Shown here one piece after another: positions 1 through 7,082 of a stretch of 34,394 bases of DNA (position 1 is its first letter; each line of letters starts with the position of its first letter). Where the stretch lies: contig JAUXXW010000082.1 of assembly GCA_030684775.1 (NCBI GenBank), positions 1 to 34,394 of the forward strand. The letters run 5' to 3'. Source of the stretch: Pseudomonadota bacterium. GTDB taxonomy: Bacteria > Pseudomonadota > Gammaproteobacteria > Burkholderiales > Thiobacillaceae. The notes beneath the pieces are model-generated. The model had not been told where the DNA came from, did no database searches, and saw nothing but the letters and a program-made list of their open reading frames with translations. Made by a program: the position numbers and the translations under genes.

Positions 1-14
1 CTACGGCCCTGAAC

Positions 15-89
15 CGTAGGTTGGGCAAAGCGCAGCGTGCCCCACAAACCGCCGCGATGTTGGGCACGCTTCGCTTTGCCCAACCTACG
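15..89. repeat. 75-bp palindromic REP-like repeat, copy 1
   Basis: Near-perfect inverted repeat. The outer arms are CGTAGGTTGGGCAAAGCG and its complement, the inner arms end in GTGCCC/GGGCAC, and the loop reads about AAACCGCCGCGATG. It belongs to the family found repeatedly in this window. It has no T-run, so it is not a classical terminator. Confidence 0.9.
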
Positions 90-95
90 TCACTG

Positions 96-133
96 GCGGA
101 AGGCGCGATAAGGCCGCTTTTCCGCCCTACGGC
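96..133. repeat. Second repeat family (GGCGGAAGGCGCGATAA type)
   Basis: This 38-bp segment recurs almost unchanged at 24000-24037. In both places it lies just after a copy of the 75-bp palindrome, so the two families form a composite. The inverted arms are GGCGGAAG.../...CTTTTCCGCC. Confidence 0.75.
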
Positions 134-165
134 CCAACCTACGACTTCAACCCTGAGCGTCTGAC

Positions 166-2925
166 ATGGACATCGTCTTCCTCGTCTACGGATTGGCTTT
201 CCTGGCGCTGGGTCTGGTCTTGGTCATCTGGCCCAAGCACGACAGCCGTTTCGATCTGGCCACTCTGAGCCGCTGGCTGGCGGCATTCGCCTTTGTCCAC
301 GGCGCGCTGGAGTGGACGGACCTGTGGCGCGTGGTGCGGGGAGATACGGCGACATTGGCCGCCCTGCGGCCATTCGTGTTGCTCGCCTCCTACCTGCTTT
401 TGTACGAATTCGGCCGCCGTCTGGTCGTCGCCTCCCTGCTGGCCCCCGGCGCCTTGATGCGCGCGCTGCTGTCCAAGGCCGTCCATATCGTGCTGCTCGC
501 CGGTGTGGCGCTCGGCAGCCTGACCGGCGATGGTTTTTCGCTCAACCTCACCATCTGGTCGCGCTATCTCTACGGTTTCCCCGCTTCCCTGCTCGCCGGC
601 GTCGGATTCCTGCTCTATTGCCGAAACCGCATCCAGCCCACACTGGAAAGCGATGAATTCCGTCCGGTCTGGCGCGCCTGCCTGCTGGCCGGGATCGCCT
701 TCATCGCCTACGGCGTTTTCGGCGGCTTGGTGGTGCCGCGTGCCGATTGGGCGCCGGCCGCCTGGCTGAATCAGGAAGGTTTCCAGGAAAGCGGCGGCAT
801 CCCGGTGCAGTTGTTCCGCGCCGCCTGCGCGGTCGCGCTGGCGTTTTCCGTGGCTTACGTCCTGCGTATTTTTCATCTCGAGCGCGGGCAACGCATGCGC
901 CTGGCGCTCGATCACGCCGAGGCCGCGCTGGAGCAGGCCGGCCGCCTCGGGCGACACAACCGGTTGCTGCTGGAGTCGATGGCGGAAGGCATATTCGGCA
1001 TTGACCGTTTGGGCCGCGCCACCTTCATCAATCCGGCGGCGCTGGCCATGCTCGGCTATACGGCGGAGGAAGTGATCGGCGAACCCATCCATGCGCTCAT
1101 GCACCATAGTTACCCCGATGGCGGCCACTACCCCACGGACGCGTGTCCCACCTCTCGGACCATGCTCGACGGCAAGACCCGCCATGTGAAGGACGACCAC
1201 TTCTGGCGCAAGGACGGCAGCCATTTCCCGGTCGAATACCACACCGCGCAGATTCGTGAGCACGGCGAGATCATCGGGGCCGTATTGGTGTTTCAGGACA
1301 CCACGGAGCGCTTGCGCATCGAGGCCGAACTGGAGCGGCACCGGCTTCATCTGGAGGAGCGGGTGGCGCAACGCACGGCGGAACTACAGGAAGCCGAACT
1401 GAAGAGCCGCCTGATCCTGGATGCCAGCGCCAATGGCCTCTACGGTATGGACAACACCGGCAACCTCATCTTCATCAACCCGGCCGGCAGCGCCATGCTG
1501 GGTTACACGGCCGATGCGCTGATCGGGCGCCCGGTGCATGTCACCCTGCACCACAGCCATGCCGACGGCTCGCCTTTTCCCGCCGCGGCCTGCCCGATGC
1601 TGGTGGCGCTGCAACAGGGCATACCGGCGCGCAACGACGACGATCTATTCTGGCGCGCCGACGCCACGCCGCTGCCGGTGGCGACCGCCACCCAGCCCAT
1701 GTTGCAAGACGGGCGGGTGGTCGGCGCCGTGGTCAGCTTCAACGACATCAGCCAGCGCAAGGCGCTCGACGCCGCGCGCGATCAGGCGTTGGCCGAAGCG
1801 GAACGCCTGGCGCGGGTGAAGAGTGAATTCCTCGCCAACATGAGCCACGAAATCCGCACGCCGCTGAACGGTGTCCTCGGCCTGGCCCAGATCGGTTGCC
1901 GCGACAGCGCCGGGCGCGACAGGGCGAGCGAGACTTTCGCCAAGATCGTGCAATCCGGAAAGCTGCTCCTGGGCATCATCAACGACATTCTCGACTTCTC
2001 GAAAATCGAGGCCGGCAAGCTGCGGGTCGAATCGGTGCCGGTCGAACTGCTCGCGGTGCTGCGCGAGGTGACCAGCCTCATGAACGAACGCGCCCAGGCC
2101 AAAGGGCTCGCATTCAAGATCAGGAAAGCGCAAGACCTGCCCGCCGTCTGCCACAGCGACCCGGTACGGCTGAGCCAGGTGCTCATCAACCTGCTCGCCA
2201 ACGCCATCAAGTTCACCGAATCCGGCAGTGTCACTCTCGCTATCGCCCGTGACGGGGAACAACTGGTGTTCACGGTCACGGATACCGGCATCGGCATGAC
2301 ACCGGAACAGCTCGCGCGACTGTTCCTCCCCTTCGAACAGGCCGACGGTTCCACCACCCGCCGCTTCGGCGGCACCGGTCTGGGGCTGGCCATTACCCAG
2401 CGTCTGCTGCAACTCATGAGCGGGGAAATTCGCGTGGAAAGCCAAGTCGGCGTCGGCAGCCTTTTCGAGGTGCGTCTGCCCTGCGTCGAAGCCAGCCTGG
2501 CGCCGGTCGACAGCCCTGTCCTCGTGGCGCGTGGGCCCACCCTGCCGCTGGCGGGCCTCAACATTCTGGTCGCCGAGGACAACGAGGTGAATCAGGAGGT
2601 GATCCGAGAGTTGTTGAGCGGCGACGGCGCCAATGTCACCCTCGCCGACAATGGCCGCCAGGCGGTGGAATGCGTGCTCAGCCTGGGTAGCGCCGCCTTC
2701 GACCTGGTCTTGATGGACATCCAGATGCCGGAAATGGGAGGCCACGAAGCCACTCGCCGCATCCTCGAACTCGCCCCCGACCTGCCCATCATCGGCCAGA
2801 CCGCCCACGCCTTCGCCGAAGAAAAGGCCGCCTGCCTGGCGGCCGGCATGGTCGCCCACCTCGCCAAACCGCTCGATCCGAATACGCTGGTCGAGTTCAT
2901 CCTGCGCTACGCGCGGCGCCGGTAG
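166..2925 (+). CDS. Membrane-anchored hybrid sensor histidine kinase (PAS-PAS-HisKA-HATPase-REC)
   Basis: The protein is 919 aa. Residues 1 to about 240 hold six or seven hydrophobic segments and look like an integral-membrane sensory input domain. A short coiled coil follows, then two similar PAS domains (about 265-390 and 415-540), each with an F(F/I)NPA core and HHS(Y/H)xDG motif. The dimerisation domain carries MSHEIRTPLNG with phospho-acceptor His561. The ATPase domain has an N box around Asn679 and a GTGLGLAI motif. The C-terminal receiver has a DNEVN acidic pocket and phospho-acceptor Asp851 (MDIQMPEMGG). There is no HPt domain or DNA-binding output, so phosphate probably passes to a separate HPt or regulator. 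The ligand is unknown. The start is the first ATG; no clear ribosome site is visible. The neighbours do not reveal its target. Confidence 0.9.
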   Translation: MDIVFLVYGLAFLALGLVLVIWPKHDSRFDLATLSRWLAAFAFVHGALEWTDLWRVVRGDTATLAALRPFVLLASYLLLYEFGRRLVVASLLAPGALMRALLSKAVHIVLLAGVALGSLTGDGFSLNLTIWSRYLYGFPASLLAGVGFLLYCRNRIQPTLESDEFRPVWRACLLAGIAFIAYGVFGGLVVPRADWAPAAWLNQEGFQESGGIPVQLFRAACAVALAFSVAYVLRIFHLERGQRMRLALDHAEAALEQAGRLGRHNRLLLESMAEGIFGIDRLGRATFINPAALAMLGYTAEEVIGEPIHALMHHSYPDGGHYPTDACPTSRTMLDGKTRHVKDDHFWRKDGSHFPVEYHTAQIREHGEIIGAVLVFQDTTERLRIEAELERHRLHLEERVAQRTAELQEAELKSRLILDASANGLYGMDNTGNLIFINPAGSAMLGYTADALIGRPVHVTLHHSHADGSPFPAAACPMLVALQQGIPARNDDDLFWRADATPLPVATATQPMLQDGRVVGAVVSFNDISQRKALDAARDQALAEAERLARVKSEFLANMSHEIRTPLNGVLGLAQIGCRDSAGRDRASETFAKIVQSGKLLLGIINDILDFSKIEAGKLRVESVPVELLAVLREVTSLMNERAQAKGLAFKIRKAQDLPAVCHSDPVRLSQVLINLLANAIKFTESGSVTLAIARDGEQLVFTVTDTGIGMTPEQLARLFLPFEQADGSTTRRFGGTGLGLAITQRLLQLMSGEIRVESQVGVGSLFEVRLPCVEASLAPVDSPVLVARGPTLPLAGLNILVAEDNEVNQEVIRELLSGDGANVTLADNGRQAVECVLSLGSAAFDLVLMDIQMPEMGGHEATRRILELAPDLPIIGQTAHAFAEEKAACLAAGMVAHLAKPLDPNTLVEFILRYARRR

Positions 2926-2935
2926 ACCCCCCTTG

Positions 2936-3010
2936 CGTAGGTTGGGCAAAGCGAAGTGTGCCCAACATCGCGACGGTTCGTTGGGCACGCTTCGCTTTGC
3001 CCAACCTACG
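2936..3010. repeat. 75-bp palindromic REP-like repeat, copy 2
   Basis: Same arms as copy 1, with the loop in the reverse sense (ATCGCGACGGTTCG). It starts 11 bp after the sensor-kinase stop codon and fills most of the gap before selO. Confidence 0.9.
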
Positions 3011-3115
3011 TCACTGCTCGGGTAAACGACGCTCAATCCCACTCGGCCCGCGTGGTTGACCGCCGCGCATGATCCTCCCATCCTGTGTTCGACCGACCCC
3101 TCCCGCCTGCTTCCC

Positions 3116-4675
3116 GTGAATTTCAATTTCGATAACCGTTTCATCAACGAATTGCCGGGCGATCCCGAAGAGGGGCCGCGTCGGCGCCAGGTTCATGGCG
3201 CCTGCTGGTCGCGGGTGCTGCCGACGCCGGTGGTGGCGCCGCGCCTGTTGGCCTGGTCGCCGGAAGTGGCGAACCTGCTCGATCTCTCCGCTGAAGAGGT
3301 GGCCAGCGCCGAGTTCGCCGAGGTATTCGCCGGCAACCGCCAGTTGCCGGGCATGCGGCCGTATGCCGCCTGCTACGGCGGTCACCAGTTCGGAAATTGG
3401 GCGGGCCAGTTGGGTGACGGTCGCGCCATCAACCTGGGTGAAGCCATCAACCACGCCGGCCAGCGCTGGGATCTGCAACTCAAGGGCGCCGGTCCGACGC
3501 CCTATGCGCGCCGCGCCGATGGCCGCGCGGTGCTGCGCTCCTCGATCCGCGAGTTTCTCTGTAGCGAGGCCATGCACCATCTCGGCGTGCCCACCACGCG
3601 CGCCTTGAGTCTGATGGCCACCGGCGAGCCGGTGCTGCGCGACATGATGTACGACGGCAATCCGCGCCATGAGCCGGGCGCCGTGGTGTGCCGGGTGGCG
3701 CCTTCGTTCATCCGCTTCGGCAATTTCGAGATTCCGTCTTCGCGCGGCGATCTCGAACTTCTTGCGGGCCTGGTGGATTTCACTCTTGCCCGCGACTTCC
3801 CGGAAATCGTCGGCGACGACCTGAACGACAAGCGCGCCCGCTGGTTCGCGGAGGTCTGCGCACGCACCGCGCGCATGGTTGCGCACTGGATGCGGGTGGG
3901 CTTCGTGCATGGCGTGATGAACACCGACAACATGTCCATCCTCGGCCTGACCATCGACTACGGCCCCTACGGCTGGATCGACAACTACGACCCGGACTGG
4001 ACCCCCAACACCACCGACGAGGAGAACCGCCGCTACCGCTTCGGCCAGCAGGCACAGATCGCGCACTGGAACCTGTCGCGCCTGGCCCAAGCGCTGGAGC
4101 CGCTGTTCCCGGCGGCGGAGCCGTTGCGGGCCGGCCTGGATTGCTTCGTTCAGGTCTTCATCGAGGAACACAGCCGCATGATGGCCGCGAAATTCGGCAT
4201 TGCGGCGCCGCGTGACGGCGATGGCGAGTTGATCGCCGAGGCGCTTGGATTGCTGCAACAGGCCGAAGTGGATATGACCCTGTTCTTCCGTGCCCTGGCC
4301 CTGGTCGAGCCGAGCGCGCCGTCATTGGAACCGCTGCGTGAGGCGTTCTATCGTGAAGATCCGATGCGTCGGCACGAGGCCGCTTTTCACGCATGGCTGG
4401 CGCGTTACGGCGAACGTATAAGGGCCGCCGGCGAGCCGCCGGAAGCCCGGCGCGACCGCATGAATGCCGTCAACCCGCGCTATGTGCTGCGCAACTATCT
4501 GGCCCAGGAAGCCATCGACCTGGCCGAACAGGGCGATCTTTCCCGCGTGCACGAGTTGCTGGAGGTCATGCGCAGGCCTTACGACGAGCAGCCCGAATAC
4601 GCGCGCCATGCCGGAAAACGCCCGGACTGGGCGCGCAACCAGCCGGGATGCTCGATGCTTTCGTGTAGTTCGTAG
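3116..4675 (+). CDS. selO: Protein adenylyltransferase SelO (YdiU/UPF0061 family)
   Basis: SelO is a pseudokinase-fold enzyme that transfers AMP from ATP to protein hydroxyl side chains and is linked to redox stress. Family motifs are clear: [57 protein letters not shown] and a [10 protein letters not shown]-terminal region. The chain ends in SCSS, as E. coli YdiU does. The penultimate cysteine region matches the redox Cys/Sec position of the family. I chose the GTG at 3116 because homology begins there (VNFNFDNRF); an in-frame TTG at 3056 would add 20 unconserved residues. No ribosome site is obvious for either start. It is about 519 aa, close to the family size of 480-550, and appears monocistronic. 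Confidence 0.93.
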   Translation: MNFNFDNRFINELPGDPEEGPRRRQVHGACWSRVLPTPVVAPRLLAWSPEVANLLDLSAEEVASAEFAEVFAGNRQLPGMRPYAACYGGHQFGNWAGQLGDGRAINLGEAINHAGQRWDLQLKGAGPTPYARRADGRAVLRSSIREFLCSEAMHHLGVPTTRALSLMATGEPVLRDMMYDGNPRHEPGAVVCRVAPSFIRFGNFEIPSSRGDLELLAGLVDFTLARDFPEIVGDDLNDKRARWFAEVCARTARMVAHWMRVGFVHGVMNTDNMSILGLTIDYGPYGWIDNYDPDWTPNTTDEENRRYRFGQQAQIAHWNLSRLAQALEPLFPAAEPLRAGLDCFVQVFIEEHSRMMAAKFGIAAPRDGDGELIAEALGLLQQAEVDMTLFFRALALVEPSAPSLEPLREAFYREDPMRRHEAAFHAWLARYGERIRAAGEPPEARRDRMNAVNPRYVLRNYLAQEAIDLAEQGDLSRVHELLEVMRRPYDEQPEYARHAGKRPDWARNQPGCSMLSCSS

Positions 4676-4691
4676 CACGGCTGGTTCGTAT

Positions 4692-5531
4692 TCAGGCCGA
4701 ATTGAGCAAGCGTCTGACGCGTGGCGGCAGTTCCGACGCGGTCAGGCCGCGTGGCCCCAGCCCTTCTTCGACAGCCATATCGGCGGCCGCGCCATGCAGC
4801 CAGACGCCGACCACGGCCGCCGCTTCCACCGTCATGCCCTGGGCGATCAGCGCGGCGATGATGCCGGCCAGTACGTCGCCCATGCCCGGCGCGGCCATTC
4901 CGGGGTTGCCACTGGTGTTGCGCCAGATTTCGCCGGCGGGGGCCTTGACCAGCGTGCCGGCCCCTTTCAGAACGACTACCGCGCGAAAGCTTTCGCTCAG
5001 CCGCGCCACGCTGCCCGGGCGGTCAAGCTGCACGGCCTGGCTGCTCATACCCAACAAGCGCCCGGCTTCACCGGGGTGAGGCGTCAGCACGGTGGGGGCG
5101 CCGCGGGCACGCACCCGTTCGCGCAGCGCGGGGTCGGCGGCGATCAGATTGAGCGCGTCGGCATCCAGCAGCAGCGGTTGATCCATAGCCACCACCGCCA
5201 GCAACGCCGCATGCGCGGCGGCGGATTGCCCCAGCCCCGGCCCCACCACCCGGCAGGCCGGATGCGGCAAGAGCGGCAGGAGCGGCAGGATGTCGGGGTG
5301 GGCGACCATCAATTCGGGTACGGTCGGGTCCAGGCCGATGCGCGTGTCGAGCACCACCGCATAGACCCGCCCCGCGCCGCAGAACAAAGCCGCGCGCGCC
5401 GCCAGCAGCACCGCCCCGACCATGCCGGGGGCGCCGCCGATGATCGCCACCGCGCCGAAATCGCCCTTGTTGCAATCGACCGGGCGCGGCGATGGCCGGG
5501 TGGGGAGCGTGTTCAACCGTATGTCGTGCAT
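4692..5531 (-). CDS. nnrD: ADP-dependent NAD(P)H-hydrate dehydratase
   Basis: Repairs hydrated NAD(P)H by dehydrating the S-form at the expense of ADP. It has a ribokinase-like fold of the YjeF C-terminal family. The 279-aa protein shows KGDFGAVAIIGGAPGMVGA near the N-terminus, LLDADALN, LTPHPGEAGRLLG, VVLKGAGTLV and the nucleotide/active-site signature GNPGMAAPGMGDVLAG. The YjeF N-terminal epimerase domain (NnrE), often fused to this domain, is absent and is not encoded nearby. The gene is convergent with selO, with a 16-bp gap. The ATG at 5531 is divergent from the small gene at 5593, so the two share a roughly 60-bp promoter region. Confidence 0.93.
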   Translation of the reverse strand: MHDIRLNTLPTRPSPRPVDCNKGDFGAVAIIGGAPGMVGAVLLAARAALFCGAGRVYAVVLDTRIGLDPTVPELMVAHPDILPLLPLLPHPACRVVGPGLGQSAAAHAALLAVVAMDQPLLLDADALNLIAADPALRERVRARGAPTVLTPHPGEAGRLLGMSSQAVQLDRPGSVARLSESFRAVVVLKGAGTLVKAPAGEIWRNTSGNPGMAAPGMGDVLAGIIAALIAQGMTVEAAAVVGVWLHGAAADMAVEEGLGPRGLTASELPPRVRRLLNSA

Positions 5532-5535
5532 GGTT

Positions 5536-5561
5536 TTGTTTTTCCGTCACAGAGCTATAAG
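5536..5561 (+). promoter_or_regulatory. Possible promoter for the small gene at 5593
   Basis: TATAAG at 5556-5561 is a good -10 hexamer. The best -35 (TTGTTT at 5536) lies too close, with 14 bp spacing. The region is clearly AT-richer than its surroundings. Confidence 0.3.
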
Positions 5562-5592
5562 AAACATTACAACCCCCATAAAGGAGACTGTC

Positions 5593-5796
5593 ATGGAAGC
5601 GCCCAATACCACTGCCGGCGGCAAGTTGCTGCCTTGCGACATGGATGATGCCTGTTCCACCCTGGATTGCGATGCCGTTATGGATGATTATGCCGATGCG
5701 CTGCTGGCCAGCCCGGAAGGCGAGGAGTTCCTGGCGCACTACTGCGGCAAGCAATATTTGCAGCGGGTCGTGATCGACAAGGAGGATGAGGGGTAA
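5593..5796 (+). CDS. Small acidic Cys-containing protein of unknown function (67 aa)
   Basis: I do not recognise this family. The 67-residue product is acidic (DMDDACSTLDCDAVMDDYAD) with four cysteines, three of them within the first 26 residues, and ends in KEDEG. It has no signal peptide or membrane segment. Three things support a real gene: a strong AAGGAG ribosome site seven bases before the ATG, a preceding AT-rich promoter-like stretch, and a perfect intrinsic terminator 24 bp after the stop. It is a self-contained transcription unit divergent from nnrD. The cysteine and acidic spacing could suit metal binding or a redox role, but that is a guess. Confidence 0.75.
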   Translation: MEAPNTTAGGKLLPCDMDDACSTLDCDAVMDDYADALLASPEGEEFLAHYCGKQYLQRVVIDKEDEG

Positions 5797-5820
5797 AGTT
5801 TCGCTCTCTCTGGTTGATGA

Positions 5821-5849
5821 ACATGCCGGCTGATGCCGGCATGTTTTTT
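5821..5849 (+). terminator. Intrinsic terminator of the 67-aa gene
   Basis: A perfect 10-bp stem (ACATGCCGGC/GCCGGCATGT) with a 4-base loop, followed directly by six T residues. It is the clearest rho-independent terminator in the window. Confidence 0.9.
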
Positions 5850-5889
5850 CCCGATTGGCAGGCTGTCTCAGCGGAAGCATGGAGTGAAG

Positions 5890-5920
5890 CGTAGGTTGGG
5901 CAAAGCGGAGCGTGCCCAAC
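5890..5920. repeat. Left half copy of the 75-bp palindrome
   Basis: Only the left arm (CGTAGGTTGGGCAAAGCG to GTGCCCAAC) is present. The right arm is missing and unrelated sequence leads into the receiver gene at 5969. Confidence 0.85.
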
Positions 5921-5968
5921 ATGGTGGCTGAGGCAGCTTGCGAATCGGGTGTTTTTTGGGCGGAAGAA

Positions 5969-6367
5969 ATGGACGAGAAAGACAAACAACGCGTGCTGGT
6001 GGTGGACGACGACACCCTCATGCGCGAAGTGCTCAAGGCGATCCTGCGCAGCGAAGGTTTTGCCGTGGCGGGCGAGGCCAAGGATGGCCAAGCGGGGCTC
6101 GCGCAAGTGGAACGCCTGCGCCCAGACGCGGTATGCCTGGATGTCAACATGCCCGGCATCTCCGGCCTGGATACCCTGAAAATCCTGCGCGAGAAATTCC
6201 CGGATGTGCGCGTGGTGATGATTACCGGCGATGCCAGCATGACCACGGTGCGCGAGGCGGTGAGCTTCGGCGCGGTGGGCTACATCATCAAACCCTTCAA
6301 CGCCGGCCGCGTCGCCGATGCGCTGAAAACCGCGCTCAATCCGTCGAGTGATTCGATTTTTTCCTGA
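5969..6367 (+). CDS. Stand-alone CheY-like response regulator receiver
   Basis: The 132-aa protein is a single receiver domain: acidic pocket VVDDD at residues 11-15, phospho-acceptor Asp58 (LDVNMPG), Thr in MITGD and Lys in YIIKPF. There is no output domain, so it probably acts by protein-protein contact or as a phosphorelay intermediate. The ATG at 5969 was chosen because the receiver starts directly after it. An upstream GTG at 5912 lies inside the half repeat and would add 19 residues of non-conserved sequence. No cognate kinase is adjacent. The hybrid kinase at 166-2925 is the nearest candidate, but nothing in the sequence links them. Confidence 0.9.
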   Translation: MDEKDKQRVLVVDDDTLMREVLKAILRSEGFAVAGEAKDGQAGLAQVERLRPDAVCLDVNMPGISGLDTLKILREKFPDVRVVMITGDASMTTVREAVSFGAVGYIIKPFNAGRVADALKTALNPSSDSIFS

Positions 6368-6438
6368 GCCATGCCGGTCGGGAAACCACGCTGTGGCTTC
6401 ACTCATATCAGCCCCGTAGCCCTGTAGCCCCGTAGCCC

Positions 6439-6514
6439 CGTAGGTTGGGCAAAGCGTAGCGTGCCCAACGAACCGCCGCGATTGTTGGGCACGCTACGCT
6501 TTGCCCAACCTACG
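6439..6514. repeat. 75-bp palindromic REP-like repeat, copy 3
   Basis: Full copy with matching inner arms (GCGTAGCGTGCCCAAC/GTTGGGCACGCTACGC), the most symmetrical in the window; loop GAACCGCCGCGATT. It is preceded by short tandem TAGCCCCG units. The 302-bp gap 6368-6669 contains only repeats: this copy, a half copy and a different palindrome. Confidence 0.9.
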
Positions 6515-6551
6515 TCCTTACCTGTGGCGGGTGCCGGCGACAAGGTAGTCC

Positions 6552-6582
6552 GTTGGGCACGCTTCGCTTTGCCCAACCTACG
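6552..6582. repeat. Right half copy of the 75-bp palindrome
   Basis: Only the right arm (GTTGGGCACGCTTCGCTTTG to CCTACG) is present, 37 bp after full copy 3. Confidence 0.85.
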
Positions 6583-6617
6583 TCCCTGCTGTAGCGGGGG
6601 CCGGCGACAAGCGGATA

Positions 6618-6673
6618 GTAGGGTGCGCCGCGCGCACCGATCCGCATCCAATGGCGCGCACGGCGCACCCTAC
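6618..6673. repeat. GTAGGGTGCGCCG palindromic repeat
   Basis: A different inverted repeat, with arms GTAGGGTGCGCCG...and ...CGGCGCACCCTAC. It overlaps the stop codon of the GIY-YIG gene by four bases, so it forms that gene's 3' end. Confidence 0.8.
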
Positions 6674-6948
6674 GGAATCGATTGATTAGGGGTTGGTGCC
6701 TGGGCGGTCAGCGCCAGCTTGGCATCCCTGCCGAGTTTCTTGATCGCCATTTCACGGCGACAGGCTTCAGACCGGCTACCGGCTTCCTCGCAATGCGCCA
6801 GTTCCACCGGACGCCGCGCGCGGGTGTAGCGCGCTCCCGGTTTGCCGCCCGCGTTGTGTTCTCGCAGGCGGCGCTCCGGGTCGGTGGTCACGCCGGTGTA
6901 GAGCGTGTCATCGGCGCAGCGCAGGATGTAGACGAACCAGGTCGGCAA
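6670..6948 (-). CDS. GIY-YIG superfamily endonuclease-like protein (YhbQ/UPF0213 type)
   Basis: The 92-aa single-domain protein has the family core VYILRCADDTLYTGVTTDPERRLREHN. This supplies the two tyrosines (VYI and LYTG), the catalytic arginine and the EHN segment. The stand-alone UPF0213 class lacks a DNA-binding domain; its physiological role is largely unknown, and a DNA-repair role has been proposed. The start is TTG at 6948, fixed by the conserved WFVYILRC beginning; no good ribosome site is visible. The stop codon lies inside the GTAGGGTGCGCC palindrome, so the last residues may have been changed by repeat insertion. Confidence 0.85.
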   Translation of the reverse strand: MPTWFVYILRCADDTLYTGVTTDPERRLREHNAGGKPGARYTRARRPVELAHCEEAGSRSEACRREMAIKKLGRDAKLALTAQAPTPNQSIP

Positions 6949-6985
6949 GGGGCTTTACCGTGGCAGTCGCGCAGCGACTCTCGAA

Positions 6986-7024
6986 GCTCCCCTCTCCCTC
7001 TGGGAGAGGGGCTGGGGGTGAGGG
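6986..7024. repeat. CCCCTCTCCC/GGGAGAGGGG hairpin repeat
   Basis: A 10-bp stem followed by GCTGGGGGTGAGGG. This short repeat is common in proteobacterial intergenic regions. It could stall transcription leaving the EF-G-like gene, but it lacks a T-run. Confidence 0.65.
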
Positions 7025-7082
7025 AACCGTTCATGGCGGGATGCGGCTTGCATGAGCGGGTGAGGCTCGGCCATGAACGGTT
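7025..7082. terminator. Long inverted repeat at the 3' end of the EF-G-like gene
   Basis: AACCGTTCATGG at 7025-7036 pairs with CCATGAACGGTT at 7071-7082 across a 34-bp loop. It overlaps the stop codon of the minus-strand EF-G-like gene, so it would form a stem at the mRNA 3' end. No U-run is present, so a terminator or stability role is only probable. Confidence 0.45.

Noticed and set aside
139-1371. Minus-strand frame of 410 codons over the sensor kinase N-terminus
   Set aside because: Antisense of a membrane and PAS region; no recognisable protein features.
1645-3147. Long minus-strand open frame of 500 codons opposite the hybrid kinase
   Set aside because: It is a high-GC antisense shadow. 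The plus-strand frame encodes clear PAS, HisKA, ATPase and receiver motifs, while this one has low-complexity Gly/Arg/Gln composition and no domain.
6618-6673. Intrinsic terminator for the GIY-YIG gene
   Set aside because: A strong palindrome but no T-run on either strand; listed as a repeat instead.
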